Shown here: positions 7,825 through 16,301 of the stretch, piece after piece | Position numbering within the stretch: the first letter of the stretch is position 1 | Layout: every line of letters starts with the position of its first letter | Source: Euryarchaeota archaeon UBA181 | GTDB lineage: Archaea; Thermoplasmatota; Poseidoniia; Poseidoniales; Thalassarchaeaceae | Length of the DNA stretch: 26,574 nucleotides | Direction: 5' to 3' | Assembly (NCBI GenBank): GCA_002496725.1 | Contig: DALI01000072.1 | Coordinates: 8,861 to 35,434 of the forward strand | Position numbers and translations under genes: made by a program | The notes under the pieces: model-generated | The model's database searches: none | Told to the model about the DNA's origin: nothing | The model's input: only the letters and a program-made list of their open reading frames with translations

Positions 7825-8526
7825 TTGGAAATTATCGAATGGATAAAGGTCGACCCAGGATCTACATATGTCGGGTCCGATAACCGAGCAGTTATGTTTG
7901 GATCTCCAGGTCCAAGACATGAGGTTGCAATACAATACTCATTCGAAATTTCAAAGGAAATGATACCTCTGAAGGATGTAGATGAAATCCTCGAAGACGA
8001 GGATATCCATATTTCATCCGAGTCTGAATGGCAACTAGCGTACGATAGGGGATTAATATCCGCAGAAAAAGGTACAGAAGTCCTTCAAGACAGAATACAT
8101 TCTTCATATTGGGGAAAGGTCTGTGACGGAAGACCCTTCTCACCATCAATTTCCAATTTTGCGATATGCAGGGAGTGGAAGGAGACAAAGGCATCTCCTA
8201 GATTCCTACCTCTTAAATCAGAGATCATCAACATGACTAGAATAGTTCGAAAATCCTCCCGTGATAAAAACCCAATCTCCCCCAGGTTACCATTAATCGC
8301 ACCAAGGGCACGGATATTAAGAGAGGAATTTTCGATAATGATATTAATTGGGATAATTCCTTCATTCGTTTGGGCACACTTTAATGCAAGTCCTGGGTAC
8401 ATCGAAACAGGATGGCCCGGGCTAGTTCTAGGTGGCATTATTCTAGGTTTGACTTCTGGAATAATATGGCGACCGAGACAACCCACATGGTGGGCCGATG
8501 GTTCGAGGATGTATCCGAGGAGGTGA
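7825..8526 (+). CDS. Degenerate FGE-sulfatase-like domain with C-terminal membrane hairpin
   Basis: The N-terminal part resembles the formylglycine-generating-enzyme/sulfatase-modifying fold: WIKVDPGSTYVGSD matches the opening W..v.gG.f.MGSd motif. HEVAIQYSFEISKEMIP matches H.V.i..F.is..eVT, and SSESEWQLAYDRG matches LPSEAEWE.AARGG. The domain is short and the C-terminal catalytic part with its cysteines is not evident, so enzymatic activity is doubtful. The C-terminus has two membrane helices (SIMILIGIIPSFVWA and WPGLVLGGIILGLTSGII). I prefer TTG at 7825, preceded by GGTGAG, over the in-frame GTG at 7783 that overlaps the ABC gene by 34 bases. It is probably co-transcribed with the exporter. 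Confidence 0.6.
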   Translation: MEIIEWIKVDPGSTYVGSDNRAVMFGSPGPRHEVAIQYSFEISKEMIPLKDVDEILEDEDIHISSESEWQLAYDRGLISAEKGTEVLQDRIHSSYWGKVCDGRPFSPSISNFAICREWKETKASPRFLPLKSEIINMTRIVRKSSRDKNPISPRLPLIAPRARILREEFSIMILIGIIPSFVWAHFNASPGYIETGWPGLVLGGIILGLTSGIIWRPRQPTWWADGSRMYPRR

Positions 8527-8532
8527 GTTTGG

Positions 8533-8760
8533 GTGAATGAAGAGAACTCTAAGATAATATGGGCATATATACAGGAGGCAGGGGATAGTCTAGCTGGTAA
8601 ATTACCTCCCTCTCGCCATCACCCAAATGGCCGAAACCCGTATGCACATGTGGCCATATGCGTCAAAGGAAAGTTTGGACAGTCATACAAGGAAATAACT
8701 GATTCCAAGCTGCAAGATGTTTTGGATTACATCGACTATCTAGTTCAGAATCCCTCATAG
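8533..8760 (+). CDS. Small conserved-looking soluble protein, unknown function
   Basis: A 75-residue product starting with GTG, preceded by a strong Shine-Dalgarno sequence GGAGGTGA (8519-8526, spacing six) that overlaps the stop of the preceding gene, so translation is well supported. The protein has a central HHPNGRNPYAHVAICVKGKFG segment and an acidic amphipathic C-terminal helix. No family is recognised. It is the last gene of the exporter cluster and meets the glycosyltransferase gene tail to tail. Confidence 0.65.
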   Translation: MNEENSKIIWAYIQEAGDSLAGKLPPSRHHPNGRNPYAHVAICVKGKFGQSYKEITDSKLQDVLDYIDYLVQNPS

Positions 8761-8782
8761 TGGGGATTCATAGAGCGTTCGG

Positions 8783-9883
8783 CTAGCTACGGAAGCGATC
8801 ATCTATCTGTAACCCTGGATTACCTGTTAAAATTCTCCATCGCCCTCTAAGGACGCCCATTCCATAGCTCCAGTGTAGGCTGAAGGTGACTATCGGAGAC
8901 AGGAAAACAGTCAGCCTATCCTTACTGGGGGAGTTTCCTTTAGCCGAACCATACCAAGAAATCAGATTGTAGAGACCGATTAGTGTGGGAAGTGTGTGAA
9001 CTCCTATCCGAGGGAGTCCCAGGGGAACTGCCGAGAGACTGATATCCCAGAAATCAGGCCATGCAAGGCCCCCATTTGCAAGTCCCCAGAAGAAGAACCC
9101 GAAAGTCGCTATGACGAGAGGAGGGAACAGGGCGACCATAGTATGAGTGAATGCATGAAGCTCCGGGTGACGCTTACTAGCTAGTGTTCTGACGAGTCCG
9201 TAGTTCCCTATCTGTTTCCTGACTCTGTGTAGATCCCGGCGCCGATGCCACATCACTGCAGACCTATCTGTCCACAGCCTGTATCCAGACATTCGAATAC
9301 GATGATCTAGAAGCACATCCTCAGCACCTATCGAACCTTCATCGAAACCACCCACCTCCTCTAATACCGATCTCCTGTATGCTGAATTAACTCCAGGAAG
9401 CTGGGTTACCTCTGTCAAATCAGAGTCACCGACCTTACCATAGTTCGTACCAGCAGTAAAAATAGCACTGCAGAAAGTAACATCAATTACTCTCTGCCAG
9501 AGAGATGACTCATCTACAGGTGCAAAATTAGGCCCTCCGACGCCCGATACCTCGTCTCTATCGAACCATCTAACCAAATTTGCTACCCAGTCTTCAGGTA
9601 CAATCACATCATCATCTGTGAAAAAAACAAACTCTGACTCAGTCTCTCTAAGAGCTATATTACACGCATCAGCCCTTGTCTTGGATCCTTCATCATCGAT
9701 GAACCTAACTCCCTTTGCCTCAGAGACGACTCTTCCTGGATCGTTCCCCGGCCCTACTACTACGATGTATGTTGAACTGTAGGTCTGTGCAAGTAATCCA
9801 TCTATCGCTATGCCCAATTCTGTAGCGTTTCCAACTGAAGGAACAATGACGCAAACAGAACCGCCCATGGCATGCGGTCGCAC
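8783..9883 (-). CDS. Family 2 glycosyltransferase with C-terminal membrane segments
   Basis: The 366-residue protein begins with a GT-A nucleotide-sugar domain: CVIVPSVGNATELGIAIDGL (GT2 start), FVFFTDDDVIVPEDW with the metal-binding DxD near residues 88-93, GVGGPN, then GGFDEGSIGAEDVLLDHRI (the ED acceptor/base motif). After residue ~250 come several hydrophobic helices (LFPPLVIATFGFFFWGLA and others), so it is a membrane-bound transferase probably acting at the cytoplasmic face in glycan or lipid glycosylation. Donor and acceptor are unknown. ATG at 9868 is an alternative start. It follows the PCNA gene closely on the same strand. Confidence 0.85.
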   Translation of the reverse strand: MRPHAMGGSVCVIVPSVGNATELGIAIDGLLAQTYSSTYIVVVGPGNDPGRVVSEAKGVRFIDDEGSKTRADACNIALRETESEFVFFTDDDVIVPEDWVANLVRWFDRDEVSGVGGPNFAPVDESSLWQRVIDVTFCSAIFTAGTNYGKVGDSDLTEVTQLPGVNSAYRRSVLEEVGGFDEGSIGAEDVLLDHRIRMSGYRLWTDRSAVMWHRRRDLHRVRKQIGNYGLVRTLASKRHPELHAFTHTMVALFPPLVIATFGFFFWGLANGGLAWPDFWDISLSAVPLGLPRIGVHTLPTLIGLYNLISWYGSAKGNSPSKDRLTVFLSPIVTFSLHWSYGMGVLRGRWRILTGNPGLQIDDRFRS

Positions 9884-9911
9884 TATACGTATTCAAAACA
9901 GCGCTGATCAA

Positions 9912-10661
9912 TCAGGGATCATTAGTGACTCTTGGAGCTAGGAAGTAAGTCCAGCTAGCTCCTCCGTCATTGCTATTCCAAGACATTCGTAACGGGAACT
10001 TCTCTTGGAACTCAACTACAACTTGCTCTGTGAGGCCCCCAGCTAGCTTTCTGGTCAGTGGATCCAGGAACTGTAGGGAGTAGGTGGAACTAGTTGGAGT
10101 CGGAGAGCTCAATTCGCTCAATTCACCGGACTCGAAGGATACGGTAACGCTTTCTCCAGCCTCCTGGTCCGCGGAAATTGTCATCTTCGTGCTGTCTAAG
10201 CTCAGATTAACTAGCTCATTGACCATCTTCGCTGCTCTAAGGGCCCTCGATAGCTTGTCAGAACCTATGGTGGCACTATTGTTGAACTTTAGCTCTGGAG
10301 TCTTGGGTTGCGTCATAGTACCGACATCCAAACCCCTGAGGATTCGGTGTACCTCACCAACTCTCACGTTAATCGCTCCCACAGCATCATCATAATCTAT
10401 CTCGACCAGATCACCGGGTCCTGCTAGACTTAGCAAATCCCTCATCTTGCTAAGCTCAATACCTATTTCCACGGGCTCAACCTCATAGGTCTCGAAGCAT
10501 TCGTCGCCTATCGTAGCAGAAAGCAAGGCTACGTGGGAACCATCGACCACTATAGTATGCAATCCCTTCTCTCCCCAAACCAGCTTAGCCTCTTCTGCCA
10601 AGACAGAAAGAAGATCGATAATTTCCCTCATCAATTGGGTGTTTGCAGTCACTCTCAGCAT
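9912..10661 (-). CDS. pcn: DNA polymerase sliding clamp, PCNA
   Basis: The 249-residue protein has archaeal PCNA size and order. The N-terminal MLRVTANTQLMREIIDLLSVLAEEAK is split by the conserved helix, followed by GLHTIVVDGSHVALLSATI (the ..a.D.shval... strand), an interdomain region near LGLDVGTM-type sequence (ILRGLDVGTMTQPKTPEL), and the C-terminal VVEFQEKFPLRMSW...FLAPR segment equivalent to the family's ...P......F.LAPR end. It forms a trimeric ring that tethers polymerases and repair proteins to DNA. I start it at ATG 10661 because family alignments begin there; an in-frame ATG at 10697 would add 12 residues. It lies between TFS and the glycosyltransferase on the same strand. Confidence 0.9.
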   Translation of the reverse strand: MLRVTANTQLMREIIDLLSVLAEEAKLVWGEKGLHTIVVDGSHVALLSATIGDECFETYEVEPVEIGIELSKMRDLLSLAGPGDLVEIDYDDAVGAINVRVGEVHRILRGLDVGTMTQPKTPELKFNNSATIGSDKLSRALRAAKMVNELVNLSLDSTKMTISADQEAGESVTVSFESGELSELSSPTPTSSTYSLQFLDPLTRKLAGGLTEQVVVEFQEKFPLRMSWNSNDGGASWTYFLAPRVTNDP

Positions 10662-10723
10662 CTTATCAACATTCCCACATGACCGGGGGTCTTTCATCCT
10701 TCGGAGCCGGCCCCTAGGGCCGC

Positions 10724-11107
10724 CTACTGATATTCCCTGAATTTCTTTCCACAGTTTTTACAAGTACAGATCTTGGTTTCAGGTTCATCGGAGCTCCTAG
10801 TCTGCATTAGAATAACAAAAATCTCATTCTTGTCGCATTTAGGACATCTGATATCCCCTACCCTAAGAACTCCCTTTCCTCCCTCGTCCTCAACGACCTC
10901 GGTCAGATGCTTGAGGCTCTTTGACTCACCAGAAGACCTAGCCTTGCTCAAATCGATAGTCTCACCAGTCATTGGGTCAGTAAATTCAGCTCCCTTTCCG
11001 TCTTTCCCAGTAAGGGGTCCCTCATAGCCACAGGTGTAGTTTGTACATCTAATATTTCCATTAGGTTCCATGAACCCCAGTGTTCCACACTCCGGACAAA
11101 ACATCAC
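10724..11107 (-). CDS. tfs: Archaeal transcription elongation factor TFS (RPB9/TFIIS-like)
   Basis: A 127-residue protein with two zinc ribbons. The N-terminal one is FCPECGTLGFM followed by CTNYTCGYEG; the C-terminal one is CPKCDKNEIFVILMQTRSSD followed by EPETKICTCKNCGKKFREY. The acidic Asp-Glu pair in the RSSDEPET loop, which reaches into the RNA polymerase active site and stimulates transcript cleavage, is intact, so it should rescue backtracked host RNA polymerase. The linker is somewhat longer than in typical ~105-residue TFS. ATG codons at 11107 and 11104 are both possible starts. It is upstream of PCNA on the same strand. Confidence 0.93.
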   Translation of the reverse strand: MMFCPECGTLGFMEPNGNIRCTNYTCGYEGPLTGKDGKGAEFTDPMTGETIDLSKARSSGESKSLKHLTEVVEDEGGKGVLRVGDIRCPKCDKNEIFVILMQTRSSDEPETKICTCKNCGKKFREYQ

Positions 11108-11192
11108 TCTAACTCCTGCCAGTAACTCACAGACACAGCAATGCTAAGCCAATAGACTATTCAACTATTCTATAAAAGGGGTAAAAAAGTAC

Positions 11193-11567
11193 TCATGAAA
11201 TGATTTCTATTGTAGCACGATAACCAGTCCAAGCTAGGCCAATACTGCCAATTATGGTGATTATAGCATATGTAATCGCAGTCGAGTGAGATTTGTCTGA
11301 GTACTCAACATAGTCCATCGCAAATGCCGACATCGTCGTGAAGGAACCCAGTATGCCAGTTCCAAGCATTGTCACGGTCCCCTCACTCAATACGGCACCT
11401 GCGGCTAAAGCACCGAAAGTCGCCCCCAATATCAGTGATCCCAGAAGATTCACCACGACAGTAGCGTAGGGTCCTGAATCAGGCTCAAAGGAGCTCTGGA
11501 CGATATATCTCAGAGATGCTCCAATCGCTCCACCGATGGCTACTAGGGCCAAGAGCCGTACGTCCAT
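11193..11567 (-). CDS. crcB: Fluoride exporter CrcB/Fluc
   Basis: A 124-residue, four-helix protein of the family that exports fluoride as a dual-topology dimer. Signature elements are present: GGAIGASLRYIV near the N-terminus, VVVNLLGSLILG in helix 2 with the conserved Asn, and GILGSFTTMSAFAMD in helix 3, matching G..G.fTTfStf. Only one copy is seen here, so it would act as a homodimer. I looked upstream for a fluoride riboswitch and did not find the conserved core. Confidence 0.92.
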   Translation of the reverse strand: MDVRLLALVAIGGAIGASLRYIVQSSFEPDSGPYATVVVNLLGSLILGATFGALAAGAVLSEGTVTMLGTGILGSFTTMSAFAMDYVEYSDKSHSTAITYAIITIIGSIGLAWTGYRATIEIIS

Positions 11568-11655
11568 GAAGTGGCATCAAGGTACGACGTTTGACTCCTT
11601 CTGTGATCCCATAAGCATCCGGACCGTTGAAGCGTGAAGACCCAATGCGACACTC

Positions 11656-12660
11656 ATGGAGATTAGGTACGACTGGAGACTATCCAGGGTAGTCGATGCC
11701 GAAGGAAACATCTTAGATCAATCTAATTGGACAATTTCAAACTCGGTCAGCGCTCTATCTGAAAGACTATCCGAATTACAATCCGGAAGATTGACTCCAG
11801 AGGCCCGAGTCCTAGCTAATCGCTTCCCTGAAGCCATCCCTGATCCATTCGGGGCAATCTCAGATGAATCTTGGCCAGAATTAACTCCAGAAGAATCAGA
11901 GATTCTCTCCAAGGCCACTTTGTTATTGGCCAAGAAGGGAGTGGCCAAAGCTGCATCCGACCCAGATCGCAGGTTAGATATGCTATCTTCCTCGTCCTTT
12001 GAGCTCCGAGCATCTTGGACAACTCAGGAATCAAGGGCTGTAGAGTGGGCCGGCCTTTTTCTTCATGACTTGGACCTCGACTCTAAGAGGGGAGACATAC
12101 CCTCCTGCATAGCCAGATCAAAAGACATCTTAGAAGCAGCACGTGAACTTGAGGTATCACCCCCCGAGCACCTTCCCTCTGAATCAGAGTGGGGGGCTAT
12201 GAATTCTCAAGCCAATGGGGTAGTAGGACTATCTGAGAGATTGGCTCTCAACGAAACGGCCACGAGAGAGCTTGCAATCTCCTATGTTCCATCCCTTTCT
12301 TGCCTGATAGGCCCACTTGGGGCGGCTAGGATGGTCGTACTTGCGGGAGGTAGGGAAAGGCTGGCTAGAATGCCCAGTGGTAGCCTGCAAGTCCTCGGGG
12401 CATCAGGCGCAATGGCCGCGCATAGGAGAGGGGCCCCTCCTCCTAAGCACTCGCCGGTACTATTCTCGATGCCCCTCATTAGCAGATCACCTCGGTGGGT
12501 CCGTGGAAAGATTGCTCGCTTCCTTGCTGGAAAGTGCTCTATTGCAGTCAGAGTCGATCATTTTGGAGGGCAAGCTTGGGACGATGAACAAGTGGGGCCG
12601 ATCCATAGAGAGGCCGAGGCCATCAGGGATAGATTCCCGAAGCCCCCCAAAAGAGGTTAG
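11656..12660 (+). CDS. nop5: C/D-box RNP core protein Nop5 (Nop56/58 homologue)
   Basis: A 334-residue protein whose C-terminal half is the Nop domain: YVPSLSCLIGPLGAARMVVL, AGGRERLARMPSGSLQVLG, PPPKHSPVLFSMPLI and RGKIARFLAGKCSIAVRVDHF match the Nop5 consensus almost segment by segment. It bridges L7Ae-bound guide RNA and fibrillarin in the 2'-O-methylation complex. The N-terminal part (about 1-110) would be the fibrillarin-binding domain, and the middle a coiled coil. It is somewhat shorter than many archaeal Nop5 proteins. The fibrillarin gene follows after three bases, the standard archaeal pairing. Confidence 0.93.
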   Translation: MEIRYDWRLSRVVDAEGNILDQSNWTISNSVSALSERLSELQSGRLTPEARVLANRFPEAIPDPFGAISDESWPELTPEESEILSKATLLLAKKGVAKAASDPDRRLDMLSSSSFELRASWTTQESRAVEWAGLFLHDLDLDSKRGDIPSCIARSKDILEAARELEVSPPEHLPSESEWGAMNSQANGVVGLSERLALNETATRELAISYVPSLSCLIGPLGAARMVVLAGGRERLARMPSGSLQVLGASGAMAAHRRGAPPPKHSPVLFSMPLISRSPRWVRGKIARFLAGKCSIAVRVDHFGGQAWDDEQVGPIHREAEAIRDRFPKPPKRG

Positions 12661-12663
12661 CTA

Positions 12664-13365
12664 ATGCCTAGGAAGCCGATTTCTTTAGGCTGGGGCGTAA
12701 GGAAAGAGGGGCGATTGCTCTGGTCACGGAATGCGAATAGGGGGAAATCCGTCAGGGGCGAGCGGAGAAAGAGAGATGGAAGGGTCGAATGGAGAAAATG
12801 GGATCCATCTAGGTCCAAGGTAGCGGCCGCGTTGCTCCTGACATCGGGCGATCCTACCGAACTCCTTCCCGAGACAGGTTCCACCTGCTTGTATCTCGGA
12901 GCTTCATCTGGGAGCACAGTTAGTCATATCCATGATCACACATGCGGTGCGGGAAATCATCATGAAGGACAAATCATCGCTGTTGAGATTTCCCCGAGAA
13001 TGATGAGAGATCTCCATTCCCTGGCTAAAGAAAGACCAGGGCTCATACCAATACTCTCAGATGCTCGTAATGCAGGGGGTTATGCTACTATTATGAGGGA
13101 AAAAGCCCAGTGGATTCATCAAGACCTATCCATAGCCGATCAAGCTCAAAATTTTATTTCTATCGCCGAGAAGATGCTGTGCAAGGGCGGGACAGGACTA
13201 TTGAGTCTCAAGGCGGCTAGCGAGAGGGCGGACCAGGGTGGTGATGAGAGTAGGTTCTCGAGAGCAGAGAATCTACTCGAGGAGTCGTCATTACAGCTGA
13301 TTGAAAGAATTGACATCAGCCAGTATCAGGATCAACACATCATGTTCCACGTCAAGCGCCTATAG
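12664..13365 (+). CDS. flpA: Fibrillarin, rRNA/tRNA 2'-O-methyltransferase
   Basis: A 233-residue fibrillarin. The SAM-binding motif CLYLGASSGSTVSHIHD is followed by IIAVEISPRMMRDLHSLAKE and IPILSDARNAGGY, then IHQDLSIADQAQNFISIAEKML and GLLSLKAASE, all in family order. It is the methyltransferase of the C/D-box complex and uses S-adenosylmethionine. The start is supported by GAGGT (12653-12657) six bases before the ATG and by close spacing to nop5. There is an insertion with HHEG between the first two SAM motifs. Its 3' end overlaps the convergent DUF4190-like gene by six bases. Confidence 0.94.
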   Translation: MPRKPISLGWGVRKEGRLLWSRNANRGKSVRGERRKRDGRVEWRKWDPSRSKVAAALLLTSGDPTELLPETGSTCLYLGASSGSTVSHIHDHTCGAGNHHEGQIIAVEISPRMMRDLHSLAKERPGLIPILSDARNAGGYATIMREKAQWIHQDLSIADQAQNFISIAEKMLCKGGTGLLSLKAASERADQGGDESRFSRAENLLEESSLQLIERIDISQYQDQHIMFHVKRL

Positions 13366-13779
13366 GCCAGCGGATCCGATAATTCCGAAACCTAACACGG
13401 TAAGGCCATACAACCCAATCGAGAGGTAGTTCATTACTAGGCCAGCAATAGCCATCCCCTTGTTCAAACCATTCAATTGAGAGGCTTTCTTAATGCCCAT
13501 GTGGCCTAGGATAATTCCTCCTATGGTGGTGAATGGCGCAAGACAGGCGGTGAAGCAGATAAATGGCGAAGATACATGAGAGAACCATGTCACTAGGCCG
13601 AGTATCATGCTCCAAGTAGCCTCATCATTGCTTGGTTGCATCATCATCATCGGCTGGACATATGGTCCGGACTGCCCCTGCTCGCCACCGTTAGAAACAT
13701 TGGGCGAACCAGTCAAGACTCCCTGTTGCCCCTGATTCTCTGATCCGTCCCACCACTCATCGGACTTACCTTCTTCCAT
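13360..13779 (-). CDS. DUF4190-like membrane protein
   Basis: A 139-residue protein with a disordered Gly/Gln/Ser/Met-rich N-terminus (about 1-50, including PMMMMQPSND) and then two or three membrane helices with the DUF4190 pattern: SMILGLVTWF, TTIGGIILGHMGIKKA and NKGMAIAGLVMNYLSIGLYG. Function is unknown for this widespread family. It meets the fibrillarin gene tail to tail and is divergent from the mutM gene. Confidence 0.7.
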   Translation of the reverse strand: MEEGKSDEWWDGSENQGQQGVLTGSPNVSNGGEQGQSGPYVQPMMMMQPSNDEATWSMILGLVTWFSHVSSPFICFTACLAPFTTIGGIILGHMGIKKASQLNGLNKGMAIAGLVMNYLSIGLYGLTVLGFGIIGSAGL

Positions 13780-13873
13780 ACATGGGGCTGAATGGTATTG
13801 GATATGAGCTTTGGTGTAAATTTGCTAATCCTCCAGTAGATATCCTCTTTGAGTCCCTAGCACTCCAATATCC

Positions 13874-14767
13874 ATGCCTGAGTTGCCGGAGGTCGAGACG
13901 GTGAGAAGGGGGCTCACTCGCCATTTGGTAGGTAGGACGATAGTGGAACTGCAACTTAGGAGGGATGACCTCAGGTTCCCATTCCCTACAGATTTCAGTA
14001 AGCAGATAGAAGGCTCGAGAGTAGTCTCTATAGATAGAAGAGCTAAGTATTTATTAATACGTTTGAATAATGGTAAAACATGGCTTAGTCACTTGGGAAT
14101 GAGTGGTAGATGGACACTAATAGGAGAGGGCAGGGAAGGTCGTCCAGGAAGATTTTCCCATGGTGCAGTAATCGGGTCTGGTGACGGCCCCCATGACTGG
14201 GTGATAGCCCATCTTGATGATGGAGGCAAAGCTGTTTATTCCGATCACAGGAGATTCGGGATCATGGATTGCTTCCCCAGCTCATCCCAAGCCCATCACA
14301 AGCTCCTGACCAATCTCGGCCCCGAGCCCACGCCCGATCAGCTGACACCTACCGAGCTCGCTACTTCTCTGAGGGGAAAGAAAACCCCGATTAAGAACGC
14401 CTTACTTGATCAGAGAGTAGTAGCCGGGCTGGGAAATATATACGTCAGCGAGATACTCCATAGGTCAGGGGTCTCCCCTAGGAGATCCGCCACTAATGTC
14501 GCTGGCGTTTCGGGTATTTCGAGAAGGGTTGAGAGGATAACCTACAACACACATGCAGTGATTACCGAGGCAATTGACGCAGGAGGTTCCACGCTCCAAG
14601 ATTTCAGGGGCGTTGACGGGGATGGCTCCCTGGGTTACTTCCCTCATCGATTCGGAGCTTATGGGAGGGAAGGGCAAATTTGCACAAATACTGACTGCGA
14701 TGGCACCATTCGGAGAATCGTGCAATCAAATAGATCGACATTTTACTGCCCTAGATGTCAGAGATGA
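13874..14767 (+). CDS. mutM: Formamidopyrimidine-DNA glycosylase (Fpg/MutM)
   Basis: A 297-residue bifunctional glycosylase/AP lyase of bacterial type that removes 8-oxoguanine and related lesions. It begins MPELPEVETVRRGL (catalytic Pro2 and Glu3 after Met removal), has Lys58 in RRAKYLL (E. coli Lys57), LGMSGRW, the helix-two-turn-helix segment DQRVVAGLGNIYVSE, and a C-terminal zinc finger ending FYCPRCQR. The zinc finger is C-x4-C-x16-C-x2-C; the family norm is C-x2-C-x16-C-x2-C, so two residues are inserted between the first pair. Otherwise complete and likely active. Fpg is uncommon in Archaea and suggests acquisition from bacteria. Confidence 0.95.
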   Translation: MPELPEVETVRRGLTRHLVGRTIVELQLRRDDLRFPFPTDFSKQIEGSRVVSIDRRAKYLLIRLNNGKTWLSHLGMSGRWTLIGEGREGRPGRFSHGAVIGSGDGPHDWVIAHLDDGGKAVYSDHRRFGIMDCFPSSSQAHHKLLTNLGPEPTPDQLTPTELATSLRGKKTPIKNALLDQRVVAGLGNIYVSEILHRSGVSPRRSATNVAGVSGISRRVERITYNTHAVITEAIDAGGSTLQDFRGVDGDGSLGYFPHRFGAYGREGQICTNTDCDGTIRRIVQSNRSTFYCPRCQR

Positions 14768-14915
14768 GGCTATGTTTATTTGCCTCTAGTACGCCGCAAG
14801 AGTCCAGCCATGATGTTTCAGATTTGTCTGTGTTAGAGAGTTCACAACCGATTGTGAACATCCAGATAAAATCTGGAGTATATCATGTCTGATTGCGCAT
14901 AAAACCGGTGAAAAG

Positions 14916-15503
14916 ATGAGAGATGGAATAGAAATAGGAAAAATTTGGAGATTGATAGTTATCAGAGATGGGGGCCAGGGCTATACACATATCCTCAGTG
15001 AGGCGAATTTCAAGTATGGGAGGACATCCAATGAATTGGAAAGATTCGATACCATGAGGCTACCTTCAGGCCTGATTCAGTTAGTGGAGGACCATCCATT
15101 CAACCTCTATGAAGAAGCATTGGAAACAGGCTTTGTGGTAGAGATGACTAGGCGTGGTTCAAGAGCCAGAGGGTGGACAAAGTTCACTTCCTCTATTCAG
15201 CTAACTAGTGGAGAGCCATTCCGTAACCCTCGTGGATTATACTCCAACGAAATTGGAAGTACCTTGGAGATTCAGAGAGTTGGATGTCCCAGTGATGTAC
15301 TGGAGTTGCCAAATGTAATCTGGCTCAGGGTAGCTGAGTTACCATTGAGGTATATTGCGTGGGCATTCGAGAACGAAATTCTATCTCAACCTAAGAGCTA
15401 TCAGAAAACTCTCGATACTTGGGTTAATCTACCAGTACTAGTAGAGAAAATTCCCACTTTAGTTCTCCCTGGTGAACCTGCTAAGTCTGAGAATTTTATT
15501 TAG
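14916..15503 (+). CDS. Hypothetical soluble protein, unknown family
   Basis: A 195-residue product without membrane segments or recognisable motifs. It looks like a mixed alpha/beta soluble domain (IWRLIVIRDGGQGYTHIL at the N-terminus; LPNVIWLRVAELPLRYIAWAF near residue 140). The upstream 148 bases contain AT-rich stretches, including GTATATCA near 14877-14884, that could act as a TATA box. It stands alone between mutM and the MIP channel gene. No function can be offered. Confidence 0.6.
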   Translation: MRDGIEIGKIWRLIVIRDGGQGYTHILSEANFKYGRTSNELERFDTMRLPSGLIQLVEDHPFNLYEEALETGFVVEMTRRGSRARGWTKFTSSIQLTSGEPFRNPRGLYSNEIGSTLEIQRVGCPSDVLELPNVIWLRVAELPLRYIAWAFENEILSQPKSYQKTLDTWVNLPVLVEKIPTLVLPGEPAKSENFI

Positions 15504-15545
15504 ACTCTCAAAAATATTCATGCGCCCCCCCCTCAAGAGAACATC

Positions 15546-16181
15546 ATGACAGAGTATAGCCTACGGGCAAAACTGATTGCTGAATTCATTGGGACCTTTT
15601 TCCTAGCCCTGACAATTTGTACCGCCGCCGTACACGGTTCAGCAGGGGATTATGCCCCATTCGCTATCGCCGCCACCCTGATGGTAATGATTTACGGAGT
15701 CGGCTACATTTCGGGAGCTCACTTCAATCCAGCTGTGACTGTAGCGGTATGGTTACGTGGAGCATGTGAAAAGGACGATGTTGCGCCTTACATTGCAGTT
15801 CAGGTAATTGCCGGCGCATTGGCCGCACTTACGTCTGAGAGTATATTGTTTTCAGAAACTAGTGTTTCCGCTCTGGAAATGGATACTACTCAAGCAATCG
15901 GTGCAGAGTTCCTCTACACCTTCGCCCTGGTCTTCGTCATTCTCAATGTGGCAACTAGCGAGGTGACAGAAGGGAATGACTACTATGGGGCCGCGATCGC
16001 ATTCGTGGTCTTTGCTGGTGCTTTAACCGTCGGTGGAATCTCCGGGGGCTCATTCAATCCCGCAGTTACCGGTGCACTATTCGTTTCCGGTGTAGTTGAG
16101 GCGGCTGATTTGTGGATACATCTATTGCCACAATTCGTGGCAGGAATATTAGCGGTCCAAGCATTCAATGCATCTCAATAA
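15546..16181 (+). CDS. MIP-family channel (aquaporin-like)
   Basis: A 211-residue, six-helix major intrinsic protein, with two half-repeats: GAHFNPAVTVAV (NPA at residues 61-63) and GGSFNPAVTGAL (NPA at 171-173). The Glu in AEFIGTFFL of helix 1 is conserved. Most aquaporins and glyceroporins have Arg right after the second NPA as part of the selectivity filter; here it is Val, so permeation may differ from a strict water channel. It is short compared with typical 230-280 residues, mainly through short loops and a minimal C-terminus. Confidence 0.9.
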   Translation: MTEYSLRAKLIAEFIGTFFLALTICTAAVHGSAGDYAPFAIAATLMVMIYGVGYISGAHFNPAVTVAVWLRGACEKDDVAPYIAVQVIAGALAALTSESILFSETSVSALEMDTTQAIGAEFLYTFALVFVILNVATSEVTEGNDYYGAAIAFVVFAGALTVGGISGGSFNPAVTGALFVSGVVEAADLWIHLLPQFVAGILAVQAFNASQ

Positions 16182-16301
16182 ATTTCAGTAATTCCTTTTC
16201 GAGAGTGAATCCGCCAAAAGACTCGATACGATATGCCCTGAAGATATGCATCGATGAATTTCCAAAAAATCCGAAAGACCCCAGAGAGAAGGCTCGTTGT
16301 A

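Noticed and set aside
11568..11655. Possible fluoride riboswitch upstream of crcB
   Set aside because: I looked for the conserved GGNGAUGG...GCC core and its pseudoknot partner on the minus strand and did not see them.
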